Position numbers and translations under genes: made by a program. Source: DATKYV01 sp035528275 (lineage in GTDB: Bacteria > Acidobacteriota > Terriglobia > UBA7540). Taken from it: DNA of 9,647 nucleotides. Positions 1 to 6,624 of this stretch are shown here, piece by piece. The DNA lies in the NCBI GenBank assembly GCA_035528275.1, contig DATKYV010000325.1:1-9647 (forward strand), read 5' to 3'. The notes beneath the pieces were generated by a model. It was not told where the DNA came from, searched no databases, and was given only the letters and a program-made list of their open reading frames with translations. Position 1 is the stretch's first letter, and the number at the start of each line of letters is the position of its first letter.

Positions 1-753
1 CGCCGTCTGCTGAACGAGGCTTCCCACCAAAGTGACGGGCGCCATGAATCCTGAAAGCGGCATGGAAATCAGCTCGACGGGAATTGACCAGCGCGCGCAG
101 TCGACCAGATTCTGGCTGGTCACGTCGCTCCATTTGATGGGCGCGGTGGGACAGCAGGAAAACACCGTCAGCGGTTTCGCCCGCAGCGCCTGTTCGCTGC
201 CGCGAACCGCGAGTTGCAGGTCCTTCATGATCTCGAAGGCTTCGATCGTGAAAGCACCGGTAACGACCGGTTTTTCGCCGTACAGAAGGCTCAGATAGAG
301 CCGGTAGCTGTCCGAAATTCGCTCGTGAACGTCGGCGGGAATGAAGGCGGTGCTCTGCCCGGCGACGTGCGCGAGGCCGCTGGTCAACTTCACGTAACGG
401 ATGTAGTCCGCCGTAACGGGGGGGCGCATTTCACCGGTCTGGCCGTCCAGAATGTTGATGGCGGCCGAACCGGGAGTGAAGTAGACATTGCCACCCTGGA
501 AATCGTGCGTCTGGTTCCCAAGCGTGTCATAGAGTTTGAAAGAGCCGGGGACGGTGCTGAGCGCCTTGTCGATGATGCCTTCTGTCAGGCGCGCGTTCCA
601 CGTGCTTTCGTCCACCTCGGCGCCGTGGTCGGCAAGCATGTCGAGCACGGCCTTGTTGTGAATCTCGACGCCCAGCTTGCAGATTAATTCCCGCGCCTCT
701 GCGATGATTCTTTCGATCAGGCTGTCTTCCAGCAATTTCAATGTGGGTCGCAT
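1..753 (-). CDS. MttB-superfamily (trimethylamine methyltransferase-like) protein, 3' end cut off by window edge
   Basis: The first 251 codons of a gene reading leftward off the window are visible, beginning MRPTLKLLEDSLIERI. The stretch CCPTAPIKWSD (residues 200-210) followed by PLSGFMAPVTLVGSL (232-246) and the overall pattern match the MttB superfamily. This family moves methyl groups from quaternary or tertiary amines (trimethylamine, glycine betaine and related compounds) to a corrinoid protein. Full members run to roughly 480-520 residues, so about half is present. The region that holds pyrrolysine in true MttB lies beyond the edge, so the substrate cannot be called; glycine-betaine-type (MtgB-like) members are equally possible. 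No strong Shine-Dalgarno precedes the ATG, which was chosen because similarity begins there. The gene diverges from galM. No corrinoid protein or other methyl-transfer partner is visible. The family call is confident; the substrate is unknown. Confidence 0.88.
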   Translation of the reverse strand, partial: MRPTLKLLEDSLIERIIAEARELICKLGVEIHNKAVLDMLADHGAEVDESTWNARLTEGIIDKALSTVPGSFKLYDTLGNQTHDFQGGNVYFTPGSAAINILDGQTGEMRPPVTADYIRYVKLTSGLAHVAGQSTAFIPADVHERISDSYRLYLSLLYGEKPVVTGAFTIEAFEIMKDLQLAVRGSEQALRAKPLTVFSCCPTAPIKWSDVTSQNLVDCARWSIPVELISMPLSGFMAPVTLVGSLVQQTA

Positions 754-771
754 TGGTTTTCTCGGCGACGG

Positions 772-801
772 ATTGTATCGCAATTGGAGGCAGAATGACG
801 A
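772..801 (-). promoter_or_regulatory. Weak candidate promoter for the MttB-like gene
   Basis: Reading leftward there is a good -10 (TACAAT, 772-777). Eighteen bases upstream is only a partial -35 (TCGTCA, 796-801). A start near 765 would give a leader of about a dozen bases, in keeping with the lack of a clear ribosome binding site. This is inference from sequence only. Confidence 0.25.
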
Positions 802-918
802 CAGGTTCCGCAAGTGCCGCACGGTTTGAGGAGTCATCCCCCGAGAATAGCCGCGGGTCGGGTGCGTCATCCGGCGAAACTGAGCCGACCGGGCGAACGC
901 TGGGCTTGCTGAGAGCTT

Positions 919-929
919 TGTGCTAGAGT
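919..929 (+). promoter_or_regulatory. Extended -10 element upstream of galM
   Basis: TGTGCTAGAGT has the extended -10 form TGTGC + TAGnnT, like the metK promoter in this window (TGTGC + TAGCTT). The -35 position (about 900-906) is poor. The expected transcript start near 936 lies downstream of the in-frame GTG at 928, so it supports translation from the ATG at 976. Confidence 0.4.
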
Positions 930-975
930 GGTCGCGCAGTTGTTGTCCAATTCCCACGATTTGAACGAAGCACAG

Positions 976-2133
976 ATGCGGCATCGGTTCTCATGCAAGC
1001 TCATCCTCGGTCTCGCGGCCGTCCTCATAGTCATGGCCTGCGAGCCCTCATCCCCACCGCGGAGCAGGCAAATGATCAGCCAACAGACATTCGGGAAGAC
1101 ACAGGACGGGACCGCCGTCGATATCTTCACCCTTACCAACTCCAATGGCGTCGAGGTGCGCGCCATCACCTACGGCGGGATCATCGTTTCCCTGCGCACG
1201 CCGGACAAGAACGGCAAGCTCGATGACATCGTCCTGGGTTTCGACACGCTCGATAGTTATCTGGGTAAGCATCCATATTTCGGCGCCATCATTGGTCGCT
1301 ACGGAAATCGAATCGGCAACGCGAAGTTCACCCTGGACGGCGTCGAGTACAAGCTCGCCGCGAATAACGGTCCCAACAGTCTGCACGGCGGGCTGAAGGG
1401 TTTCGACAAGGCGGTGTGGAAGGCCCAGTCCCTTGAAAACGACCAGGGAGTCGGCGTGGTCTTTACCCATACCAGCCCGGACGGCGAGGAGGGCTACCCG
1501 GGAAACCTGACCGCGAAGGTAACCTACACGCTGACCAACCAGAATGAGCTCATCTTCGACTACGAGGCCACCACCGACAAACCCACTCCCGTCAACCTCA
1601 CACAGCACACTTATTTCAATCTGGCCGGAGCGGGCAAAGGCGACGTCCTCGGCCACGAAGTGTTGTTGAACGCCGACAGTTTCACACCCGTGGATTCGAA
1701 TCTCATTCCCACCGGCGAAATTCGCAAGGTCGCCGGCACTCCGTTCGATTTCACCAAGCCGACGGCGGTCGGCGCGCGGATCAACCAGGACGATGAACAA
1801 CTGAAGCTCGCCGGCGGATACGACCACGATTTCGTGATCAATCGGAGAGGCGAGGAGCCTTCACTTGCAGCGCGCGTCTACGAGCCCACCTCGGGGCGCG
1901 TCCTTGAGGTCTCGACCACGCAGCCGGGCGTGCAGCTTTACACGGGCAACTTCCTCGACGGCACGCTCACCGGCAAAGGCGGCCACGTCTACCAGAAGCG
2001 CAGCGGCCTCTGCCTGGAGACCCAGCACTTCCCGGACTCCCCCAACAAACCGGACTTTCCCTCGACGATTCTTCGCCCGGGAGAAACCTACCGCTCGCGG
2101 ACCATCTTTAAGTTCTCGGTCCGAACACCCTGA
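976..2133 (+). CDS. galM: Aldose 1-epimerase (mutarotase), predicted lipoprotein
   Basis: This 385-residue protein interconverts alpha and beta anomers of aldoses such as galactose and glucose. Family landmarks are RYGNRIGNAKF (108-118), NSLHGG with His137, QHTYFNL with His211, GYDHDF with Asp283, and LETQHFPDSPN with the catalytic-type Glu348. Two histidines plus a C-terminal glutamate are the usual mutarotase set. The first 22 residues are a basic start, a hydrophobic run and a VMAC lipobox (Cys22), so the enzyme is probably a periplasmic lipoprotein and not cytoplasmic. An in-frame GTG at 928 would add 16 residues ahead of the signal peptide, but it sits inside the likely -10 element, so the ATG at 976 is preferred. 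The stop is TGA. It is the only plus-strand protein gene here; the adjacent genes are not galactose genes, so it probably acts on externally derived sugars. Confidence 0.95.
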   Translation: MRHRFSCKLILGLAAVLIVMACEPSSPPRSRQMISQQTFGKTQDGTAVDIFTLTNSNGVEVRAITYGGIIVSLRTPDKNGKLDDIVLGFDTLDSYLGKHPYFGAIIGRYGNRIGNAKFTLDGVEYKLAANNGPNSLHGGLKGFDKAVWKAQSLENDQGVGVVFTHTSPDGEEGYPGNLTAKVTYTLTNQNELIFDYEATTDKPTPVNLTQHTYFNLAGAGKGDVLGHEVLLNADSFTPVDSNLIPTGEIRKVAGTPFDFTKPTAVGARINQDDEQLKLAGGYDHDFVINRRGEEPSLAARVYEPTSGRVLEVSTTQPGVQLYTGNFLDGTLTGKGGHVYQKRSGLCLETQHFPDSPNKPDFPSTILRPGETYRSRTIFKFSVRTP

Positions 2134-2246
2134 TATCCTCGCCAGGCAATCGGGCCCAGGCGACGGCTCACAACGCCCAGTAGAGGTAGTAAACTGCTCC
2201 GCTTTGTGTGGCATTTTGTCCCGCACCCGTGAGTTGAACAGACTAC

Positions 2247-2262
2247 CGTGCCCTACGGCACG
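2247..2262. terminator. Short GC hairpin after galM, possible terminator
   Basis: CGTGCC and GGCACG form a perfect 6-bp stem around a CTAC loop, 114 bp after the galM stop and 58 bp beyond the tRNA 3' end. It is not followed by a T run on either strand, so an intrinsic terminator is doubtful. The rest of 2134-2319 shows no gene. Confidence 0.25.
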
Positions 2263-2319
2263 CGACGGCAATCACACGCTCAACCGATTCGCCCTGCTGG
2301 AAGTTCTTTAAAGGGAACT

Positions 2320-2394
2320 TGGTAGCGCTAACGGGAATCGAACCCGTGTTCCCAGATTGAGAATCTGGTGTCCTAACCCCTAGACGATAGCGCC
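2320..2394 (-). tRNA. tRNA-Glu (anticodon CUC)
   Basis: A full 75-nt cloverleaf can be folded on the minus strand. The acceptor arm is GGCGCTA paired with TAGCGCT, ending in a G1-U72 wobble. The D arm is GTCT...AGGAC, the form typical of bacterial tRNA-Glu. The anticodon stem CCAGA/TCTGG encloses loop TTCTCAA, and the T arm is ACGGG-TTCGAAT-CCCGT. The anticodon CTC (complement of 2359-2361) reads GAG codons. The discriminator is A and the CCA end is encoded. It has its own promoter at 2412-2441 and is not in a tRNA cluster within this window. Confidence 0.97.
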
Positions 2395-2411
2395 GTTGAG
2401 GTAACTGAACT

Positions 2412-2441
2412 TTTCTAGCATCCGCGCGACGGAATTGTCAA
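2412..2441 (-). promoter_or_regulatory. Promoter of the tRNA-Glu gene
   Basis: A consensus -35 TTGACA (2436-2441) lies 18 bases from a -10 TAGAAA (2412-2417). The -10 ends 17 bases before the first base of the tRNA, giving a leader of roughly ten nucleotides. This is the strongest -35 near the tRNA gene. Confidence 0.7.
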
Positions 2442-2536
2442 GCGGGCAGGGTTTGGGTAGTGGTGCTTTTTGATGTGGAAGCGGTGCCGCGAGTTGGGAC
2501 CGGACTGTGGTGCGGCATTTTGGCCGTTGCAACCCG

Positions 2537-3469
2537 CTAAACACGCAAGCCGAGGCGCAGTAGTCCATCCTTGTTGATCCGCGCGCTCTCTGCCGGGCCG
2601 CCCGGCCGGGGCTCGTAGCCATCGAGCTCGACGATGACCCACCCTTTGAATTGCGTGTCGCGGAAGGCCTGAATGATGGCCGGAAAGTCCACCGCGCCAG
2701 TGCCGATTTCGCAGAAGTGGTATTCCTTCTTGCGGACCAGATTGCGATTGTTCCGGGCGAGCTCGAGGGCATCTCTTCGAACGTCTTTGAAGTGAAGGAA
2801 GATCAGGCGGTCGTGGTAGGTGCGCACCACTGCGGCGGGATCGGCGCCTCCCAGTGTCAGATGACCGACGTCGGCGATCAACTTCACGTAGCGCGGGTCG
2901 GTGGCGTCGAGAATCCGGCCCAAACCTTCCCGGGTCTCGCCGATCGTGCCGAAGTGGGGGTGATACCCCATGGTCAGCCCGAATTCCCTGGCCAAGCCTC
3001 CCAGGATGTTCATGCGCCGGCCCAGCAATCTTATCTCTTCCGCCGAATACTCCCGGTCAGGACGACCGCCGTCGGTGACCTGCAGGTAGAGCCCTTTCAA
3101 GCGCTGGAAGAACGCCGCGTAGGCTCGCAGCTCGGCGACGTCATCCTCCGGCTCGCCGGAGCTGAGCTCGAGGTTCGAGCACGAAAGCGTCACCGCCTTA
3201 AGGCGGAGCTCCCCAAGACGGTCCATGAGGGCTTGGGTTTTTGTTCCCGCGTAGGCCTCGCGCACCCAACCCAGCATCTGCACGCCCTTGAACCCCAGGC
3301 TGGCGATGGTGGAAAGGGCTTCTTCGAACTCATTCTCGGGCCAGGAGATGGCGGCGTATCCGACGGGATTCGGCAGCGGCTCACCGGCACCTCGCGCGAA
3401 ATGCGACGAGCTACACCACGCCGCGGCCAAGCTTCCCACTTGTTGAAGGAATGACCGCCGCTCCGGCAT
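2537..3469 (-). CDS. Sugar phosphate isomerase/epimerase-type TIM-barrel protein (IolE-like) with Tat-like signal
   Basis: This 310-residue protein has the xylose-isomerase-like TIM-barrel pattern of the IolE / AP-endonuclease-2 superfamily. The pattern is YHPHFGT (169-175), ADVGHL (199-204), FLHFKDV (224-230), FCEIGTGAVDF (252-262) and GWVIVELD (276-283). Asp200, His226 and Glu281 sit where metal or substrate ligands are expected. Inosose dehydratase is the closest family I recognise, but substrate assignment in this superfamily is unreliable and no inositol genes are nearby. The N-terminus PERRSFLQQVGSLAAA resembles a twin-arginine signal, suggesting export of a folded, metal-loaded enzyme, although the hydrophobic part is short. 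The start at 3469 has a well-placed GGGAG ribosome binding site and lies downstream of a clear promoter. The longer in-frame ATG at 3529 overlaps the -35 and is rejected. The stop is TAG. Confidence 0.9.
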   Translation of the reverse strand: MPERRSFLQQVGSLAAAWCSSSHFARGAGEPLPNPVGYAAISWPENEFEEALSTIASLGFKGVQMLGWVREAYAGTKTQALMDRLGELRLKAVTLSCSNLELSSGEPEDDVAELRAYAAFFQRLKGLYLQVTDGGRPDREYSAEEIRLLGRRMNILGGLAREFGLTMGYHPHFGTIGETREGLGRILDATDPRYVKLIADVGHLTLGGADPAAVVRTYHDRLIFLHFKDVRRDALELARNNRNLVRKKEYHFCEIGTGAVDFPAIIQAFRDTQFKGWVIVELDGYEPRPGGPAESARINKDGLLRLGLRV

Positions 3470-3500
3470 TGTGCTCCCATCCACTGATCGTGTTGCGGGA

Positions 3501-3529
3501 AGTCTGATACAGGCCCGCACAAGAGTCAA
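3501..3529 (-). promoter_or_regulatory. Promoter of the IolE-like gene
   Basis: TTGACT (-35, 3524-3529), a 17-bp spacer and CAGACT (-10, 3501-3506, preceded by TGTAT) give a predicted transcript start near 3494. That leaves a leader of about 25 nt carrying GGGAG just before the ATG at 3469. It suggests this gene is transcribed separately from tldE. Confidence 0.6.
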
Positions 3530-3547
3530 CCGAATGCGGAAGGTGTT

Positions 3548-3571
3548 TCACCGATGGGGATCCGGCGGTGA
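3548..3571. repeat. Inverted repeat between tldE and the IolE-like gene
   Basis: TCACCG (3548-3553) and CGGTGA (3566-3571) form a perfect 6-bp stem with a 12-nt loop, about 50 bp after the tldE stop and just upstream of the next promoter. It could be a weak tldE terminator or a regulator site. There is no T run to decide the matter. Confidence 0.3.
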
Positions 3572-3622
3572 GGGTGTCGCGAAGCGCGTGGGGGGTGAGA
3601 GGCCAGGCTTATCGGTTCTCTG

Positions 3623-4960
3623 CTAAAACTTGGTGAGGGAAGAAAAGGAAAAATCGCGCACCTTCATGGCCGGGACCACCATTTCGAAGGATTCCTCACC
3701 CGCCGTGCGCTGCGGCGGGCCCATCATCTCCACTTTTCCCAGCATGGCGATGACGCTCTGATTGAAGCGCAGGTTCTTGACGCCGTATTGAATCTTACCG
3801 TCCTCGACCCAGAAAGTTCCGTCGCGAGTCATGCCGGTGAGGATTTTCTGGTAAGGATCGACTTCGCGGATGTACCACAATCGCGTCACCAGCAGGCCAC
3901 GCTCCGTGGAGGAGACCATGTCCTCGACACTTGCCCGTCCCCCGTCCATGACGATGTTCATGGGCGCCTCGCCGTATTCGTTGGGAAGCGGGAAGCCGTG
4001 ACCCGTGGCTTCCTTGCCCATTTTGCGTGCCGTCTGCCGGGCGTAGACGACGTTTTTCACCACGCCCTTTTCCACCAGATTCACCCGCCGCCGCGGCAAC
4101 CCCTCGCCATCGAACGCCGCGCCGGCCTGAAGAGGATGATAGACGTCGTCGCGCACGTTGATATTCTCGCCGAAGACCTTTTCGCCCAGGCGGCCCGTCA
4201 GGCAGCTGCGCTTTTCGTGAATCGCCAGCCCGCCGAAATCGAAGAAGAGAAAACCCAGGAGGTCAAGGACCGCCGCGGGCTCGAGAATTACCGTGTATTC
4301 GCCGGGAGGGATTTCGCGCGGCTCGCAGCTCGCCAGCGCCTTGCCCGCCGCCCGGTCCGCCAGCGTTTCCGGATCCAGTTCCGCGGACTCGGGAGAAGTC
4401 TTCTTGGCCCAGCCGGAGCTCGTTTCACCCAGCATGGTCACGGAAAATTCCGAGACCGTCTCCTCATGGAAGGAAGCCAGGCCGCGGGAGTTGAAAATCC
4501 CCATGGCCGAGGCGCCGCTCGAGAACACCCCGGCGGCCGTGAGCTTGTCCTTCTCGGCGCGCGCGATGACTTTGCGAATGGTTTCCGCGCGCACCTGGGG
4601 CCCCAGCGCCGAGGTGGCCAGATCAAACCGGTCGACCACACGGTAGGTCTGCGGTCCGGGCATGGGCAGCAGTTCCGGGTCCGGCGGCTGGAGCCGCGCC
4701 AGCTCGATCGCCGCCTCACAGATCTGGCGAATCGAGGCCTCATCGAACCGGTTCGTGCTCGCCCGCGCCATACACCGGTCCACGACCGCGCGAACCGAAA
4801 GCGAGGCGCCTTCCTCGGCGACGTTCTGGTGGATGGTGTTGTTGGCGAAGCGCGTGAGCGAATAGGAATTCGAGCTGATGATCGCTTCCGTCTCGTCGGC
4901 GGTCGAGTACTTGAGGACCTTCGAGAAGATTTCCTTGGCGCGTTGTCGAGTCAGAAGCAT
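3623..4960 (-). CDS. tldE: TldE/PmbA-like subunit of the TldD-TldE metalloprotease
   Basis: This 445-residue member of the TldD/PmbA family is the usual length for TldE. In Escherichia coli, TldD and TldE form a heterodimeric cytoplasmic protease that trims unfolded peptides, for example in microcin B17 maturation and CcdA turnover. TldE lacks the zinc motif. Here the region matching the TldD active helix reads AAVLDLLGFLFFDFGG (229-244) with no HExxxH, so this is the non-catalytic partner. The C-terminal half (GEYTVILEP at 220-228, VYARQTARKMG at 305-315, VEDGKIQYGVKNLRFN at 385-400) fits the family. It follows tldD in the same direction after a 98-bp spacer with short tandem repeats. No Shine-Dalgarno is visible before the ATG, yet the N-terminus MLLTRQRAKEIFSKVL matches the expected family start. 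The stop is TAG. Confidence 0.93.
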   Translation of the reverse strand: MLLTRQRAKEIFSKVLKYSTADETEAIISSNSYSLTRFANNTIHQNVAEEGASLSVRAVVDRCMARASTNRFDEASIRQICEAAIELARLQPPDPELLPMPGPQTYRVVDRFDLATSALGPQVRAETIRKVIARAEKDKLTAAGVFSSGASAMGIFNSRGLASFHEETVSEFSVTMLGETSSGWAKKTSPESAELDPETLADRAAGKALASCEPREIPPGEYTVILEPAAVLDLLGFLFFDFGGLAIHEKRSCLTGRLGEKVFGENINVRDDVYHPLQAGAAFDGEGLPRRRVNLVEKGVVKNVVYARQTARKMGKEATGHGFPLPNEYGEAPMNIVMDGGRASVEDMVSSTERGLLVTRLWYIREVDPYQKILTGMTRDGTFWVEDGKIQYGVKNLRFNQSVIAMLGKVEMMGPPQRTAGEESFEMVVPAMKVRDFSFSSLTKF

Positions 4961-4972
4961 TGTAAAAATTGA

Positions 4973-5056
4973 TTCATCGGATCATCGGGCCGTCTAACCG
5001 CTGATTTCCGTCCCGGCTTTGAAATCACTCCATCGCCAAATCACCCGATCGCCCGA
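4973..5056. repeat. Degenerate 8-bp tandem repeats in the tldD-tldE spacer
   Basis: On the plus strand 5025-5056 reads as four consecutive octamers: TCACTCCA, TCGCCAAA, TCACCCGA, TCGCCCGA. A second run at 4973-4988 gives TTCATCGG, ATCATCGG. Together they occupy over half of the gap between the two genes. They look like a decayed simple-sequence repeat and contain no evident promoter. Confidence 0.6.
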
Positions 5057-5058
5057 TT

Positions 5059-6510
5059 CTAATACGCCACTCCCACCTTGACACCGCGAAAGCGCGCCGG
5101 CGACGCGCCGTGGCCCGTGCCCATGGTCTGCATGGGCTGGCCCTTGCCGCAGTTCGGGGTACCCCAAAGGGTCCATTCTTCACGCCCGCAGATGGCGTCG
5201 CAGGAGTTCCAGAACTCGGTGGTGATTCCCGCGTACGTGGGATTTTTCAGCATCCGTCCAATCTTGCCGTTTTTGACCTCCCAGCCGATCTCGGTACCGA
5301 ACTGAAAGTTGTACCGGCGATCGTCGATGGACCAGCTTCGATTGGTTTCGAAGTAGATGGCGTCATCCGTGGAGGCGATGAGCTCTTCGAGCGTCCCTGC
5401 GCCGGGAAGGAGGCTGACGTTGGTCATGCGAATCAAGGGTAGGCGGCTCCAGCCTTCGGCGCGCATCGTGCCGTTGGAGCGTGTCTGGCCGATGGCCGAC
5501 GCCGTTTCGCGCGACGTGAGGTATCCCACGAAGAGGCCGTCGCGGATGATAGGCGTTGCCTGGCCGGGCACGCCCTCGTCGTCGAAGGCAAACGTCCCCA
5601 GTCCCGGGCCGTGCGCGGGCGTGGCGTCGGCGACGACGTTGACGATGTCGGAGGCGTATTTGAGCTTTCCCAACTTCTCAAGGGTCAGAAAACTCATGCC
5701 GGCGAAATTCGCTTCCGTGCCCAGGACGCGGTCGAGCTCGATGGGGTGGCCGACGGACTCGTGAATCTGCAGGCCCAGCTGCGAGCTGCCCAGGATGATG
5801 TCCCTTGTTCCGGAGGGACATTGGTCCGCGCTATGCAGCGCCACAGCCTGCTCGGCGATGCGCGGGGCGTTCGCCAAGAGGTCCAGCTCCTCGACCAGCT
5901 CGTACCCCTTGCTCTGGTGCTGGCCGCCGAAGGAGCTGGGATACGAGCGTCTTTGAATCTCACTCCCCCGGAATGAAGTGGCCACAAAGCCCGTGCCGGT
6001 TTCGGTCTTGGTCTGATGAATCTCGGAACCCAGGCTGGAGACGAAGAGCTGTTCGATTCGGCGGAAGTCCATCTGCGCCGCGGCAAGCGTCACGCCCTCC
6101 ACCTTGCGCAGCTCCGCATCCACTTTAAGCAGCAGGGCCAGGCAGGCCGAGACGGGAATGGCGAACGGGTCTTTCTCACACGCGCCCACCCATTCGGCGA
6201 CAAACTTCTCCTCCGGAGCCAATTGCAGGTCGTGCTTTTTACATAGCGCGCTCGCCCGGGCGATGGCCACGGCCTCAGCCGCGACACGGTCGATTCCCCC
6301 GCGGGTCAGATCGTCCGTCGCCGCGAATCCCCACGCCTGGTCGGCAATCACGCGCACGCCGAGCCCCACCGACTGCGATTCCCGGACTTCCGAAGGCTGC
6401 CCGTTTTTGGTGGAAAGATAACGCTGCCGGGTGTCCACAACGCGGACATCGGCGTAGGTGGCTCCGCGCGCCAGTGCGGTATCAAGCGCCCAGTGAGTGA
6501 AGTCTTTCAT
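5059..6510 (-). CDS. tldD: TldD, catalytic subunit of the TldD-TldE zinc metalloprotease
   Basis: The 483-residue length is typical of TldD. The zinc-binding HExxxH motif is present as HESVGH (250-255), followed by PIELDRVLGTEANFAG. The conserved C-terminal cysteine that completes the metal site in this family is in GTPNCGKGQPMQ (Cys454). FDDEGVPGQATPIIRDG (309-325) and TNRSWSIDDRRYNFQFG (389-405) are further family blocks. With TldE it would degrade partly unfolded peptides in the cytoplasm. The start MKDFTHWALDTALARGATYADVRV matches other TldD N-termini in composition. The only purine-rich element before the ATG is AAAGG, directly abutting it, too close for a normal ribosome binding site. 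It lies 114 bp after ahcY in the same direction, with no clear promoter between, so read-through from metK-ahcY is possible. The stop is TAG. Confidence 0.96.
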   Translation of the reverse strand: MKDFTHWALDTALARGATYADVRVVDTRQRYLSTKNGQPSEVRESQSVGLGVRVIADQAWGFAATDDLTRGGIDRVAAEAVAIARASALCKKHDLQLAPEEKFVAEWVGACEKDPFAIPVSACLALLLKVDAELRKVEGVTLAAAQMDFRRIEQLFVSSLGSEIHQTKTETGTGFVATSFRGSEIQRRSYPSSFGGQHQSKGYELVEELDLLANAPRIAEQAVALHSADQCPSGTRDIILGSSQLGLQIHESVGHPIELDRVLGTEANFAGMSFLTLEKLGKLKYASDIVNVVADATPAHGPGLGTFAFDDEGVPGQATPIIRDGLFVGYLTSRETASAIGQTRSNGTMRAEGWSRLPLIRMTNVSLLPGAGTLEELIASTDDAIYFETNRSWSIDDRRYNFQFGTEIGWEVKNGKIGRMLKNPTYAGITTEFWNSCDAICGREEWTLWGTPNCGKGQPMQTMGTGHGASPARFRGVKVGVAY

Positions 6511-6571
6511 CCTTTGGTCGAAAGCCGAAAGCGCAAACCGCCCGGCAAAACACTCCCCAGGCTCGCCGGGG

Positions 6572-6589
6572 GATTTGCGCCCTCAAATC
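6572..6589. repeat. Inverted repeat in the ahcY-tldD spacer
   Basis: GATTTG (6572-6577) and CAAATC (6584-6589) are perfect reverse complements around CGCCCT. On the minus strand a TTTTT run precedes the repeat, so it does not look like a terminator for ahcY. It may be an operator or a transcript hairpin ahead of tldD. A second 6-bp pair, CCCGGC/GCCGGG, lies at about 6541-6570. Confidence 0.3.
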
Positions 6590-6624
6590 AAAAAGCACGT
6601 CGCAAGCTGAACCGTCCGGTGGAT

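Noticed and set aside
214..687. 157-codon plus-strand open frame opposite the MttB-like gene
   Set aside because: The minus strand is open from 753 to the edge and carries MttB-superfamily motifs.
928..975. GTG at 928 as start of galM
   Set aside because: It overlaps the likely -10 element and would put 16 extra residues before the lipoprotein signal peptide.
1048..1827. 259-codon minus-strand open frame inside galM
   Set aside because: Antisense shadow of an intact mutarotase gene.
2301..2320. AAGTTC/GAACTT inverted repeat at the tRNA 3' end
   Set aside because: It is an A/T-rich 6-bp stem without a T tract, overlaps the last base of the tRNA and is likely chance.
2485..2517. TGCCGC/GCGGCA inverted repeat after the IolE-like gene
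   Set aside because: The 6-bp stem has a 21-nt loop and no T run, so it is too weak to call a terminator.
2651..3454. 267-codon plus-strand open frame opposite the IolE-like gene
   Set aside because: Antisense shadow. The minus strand has a promoter, ribosome site and TIM-barrel motifs.
3470..3529. ATG at 3529 as start of the IolE-like gene
   Set aside because: It overlaps the -35 box. The ATG at 3469 has a GGGAG site and begins a Tat-like leader.
3788..4972. 394-codon plus-strand open frame opposite tldE
   Set aside because: It is a mirror of tldE in GC-rich DNA. The translation shows no family pattern, while the minus strand gives a full-length TldE.
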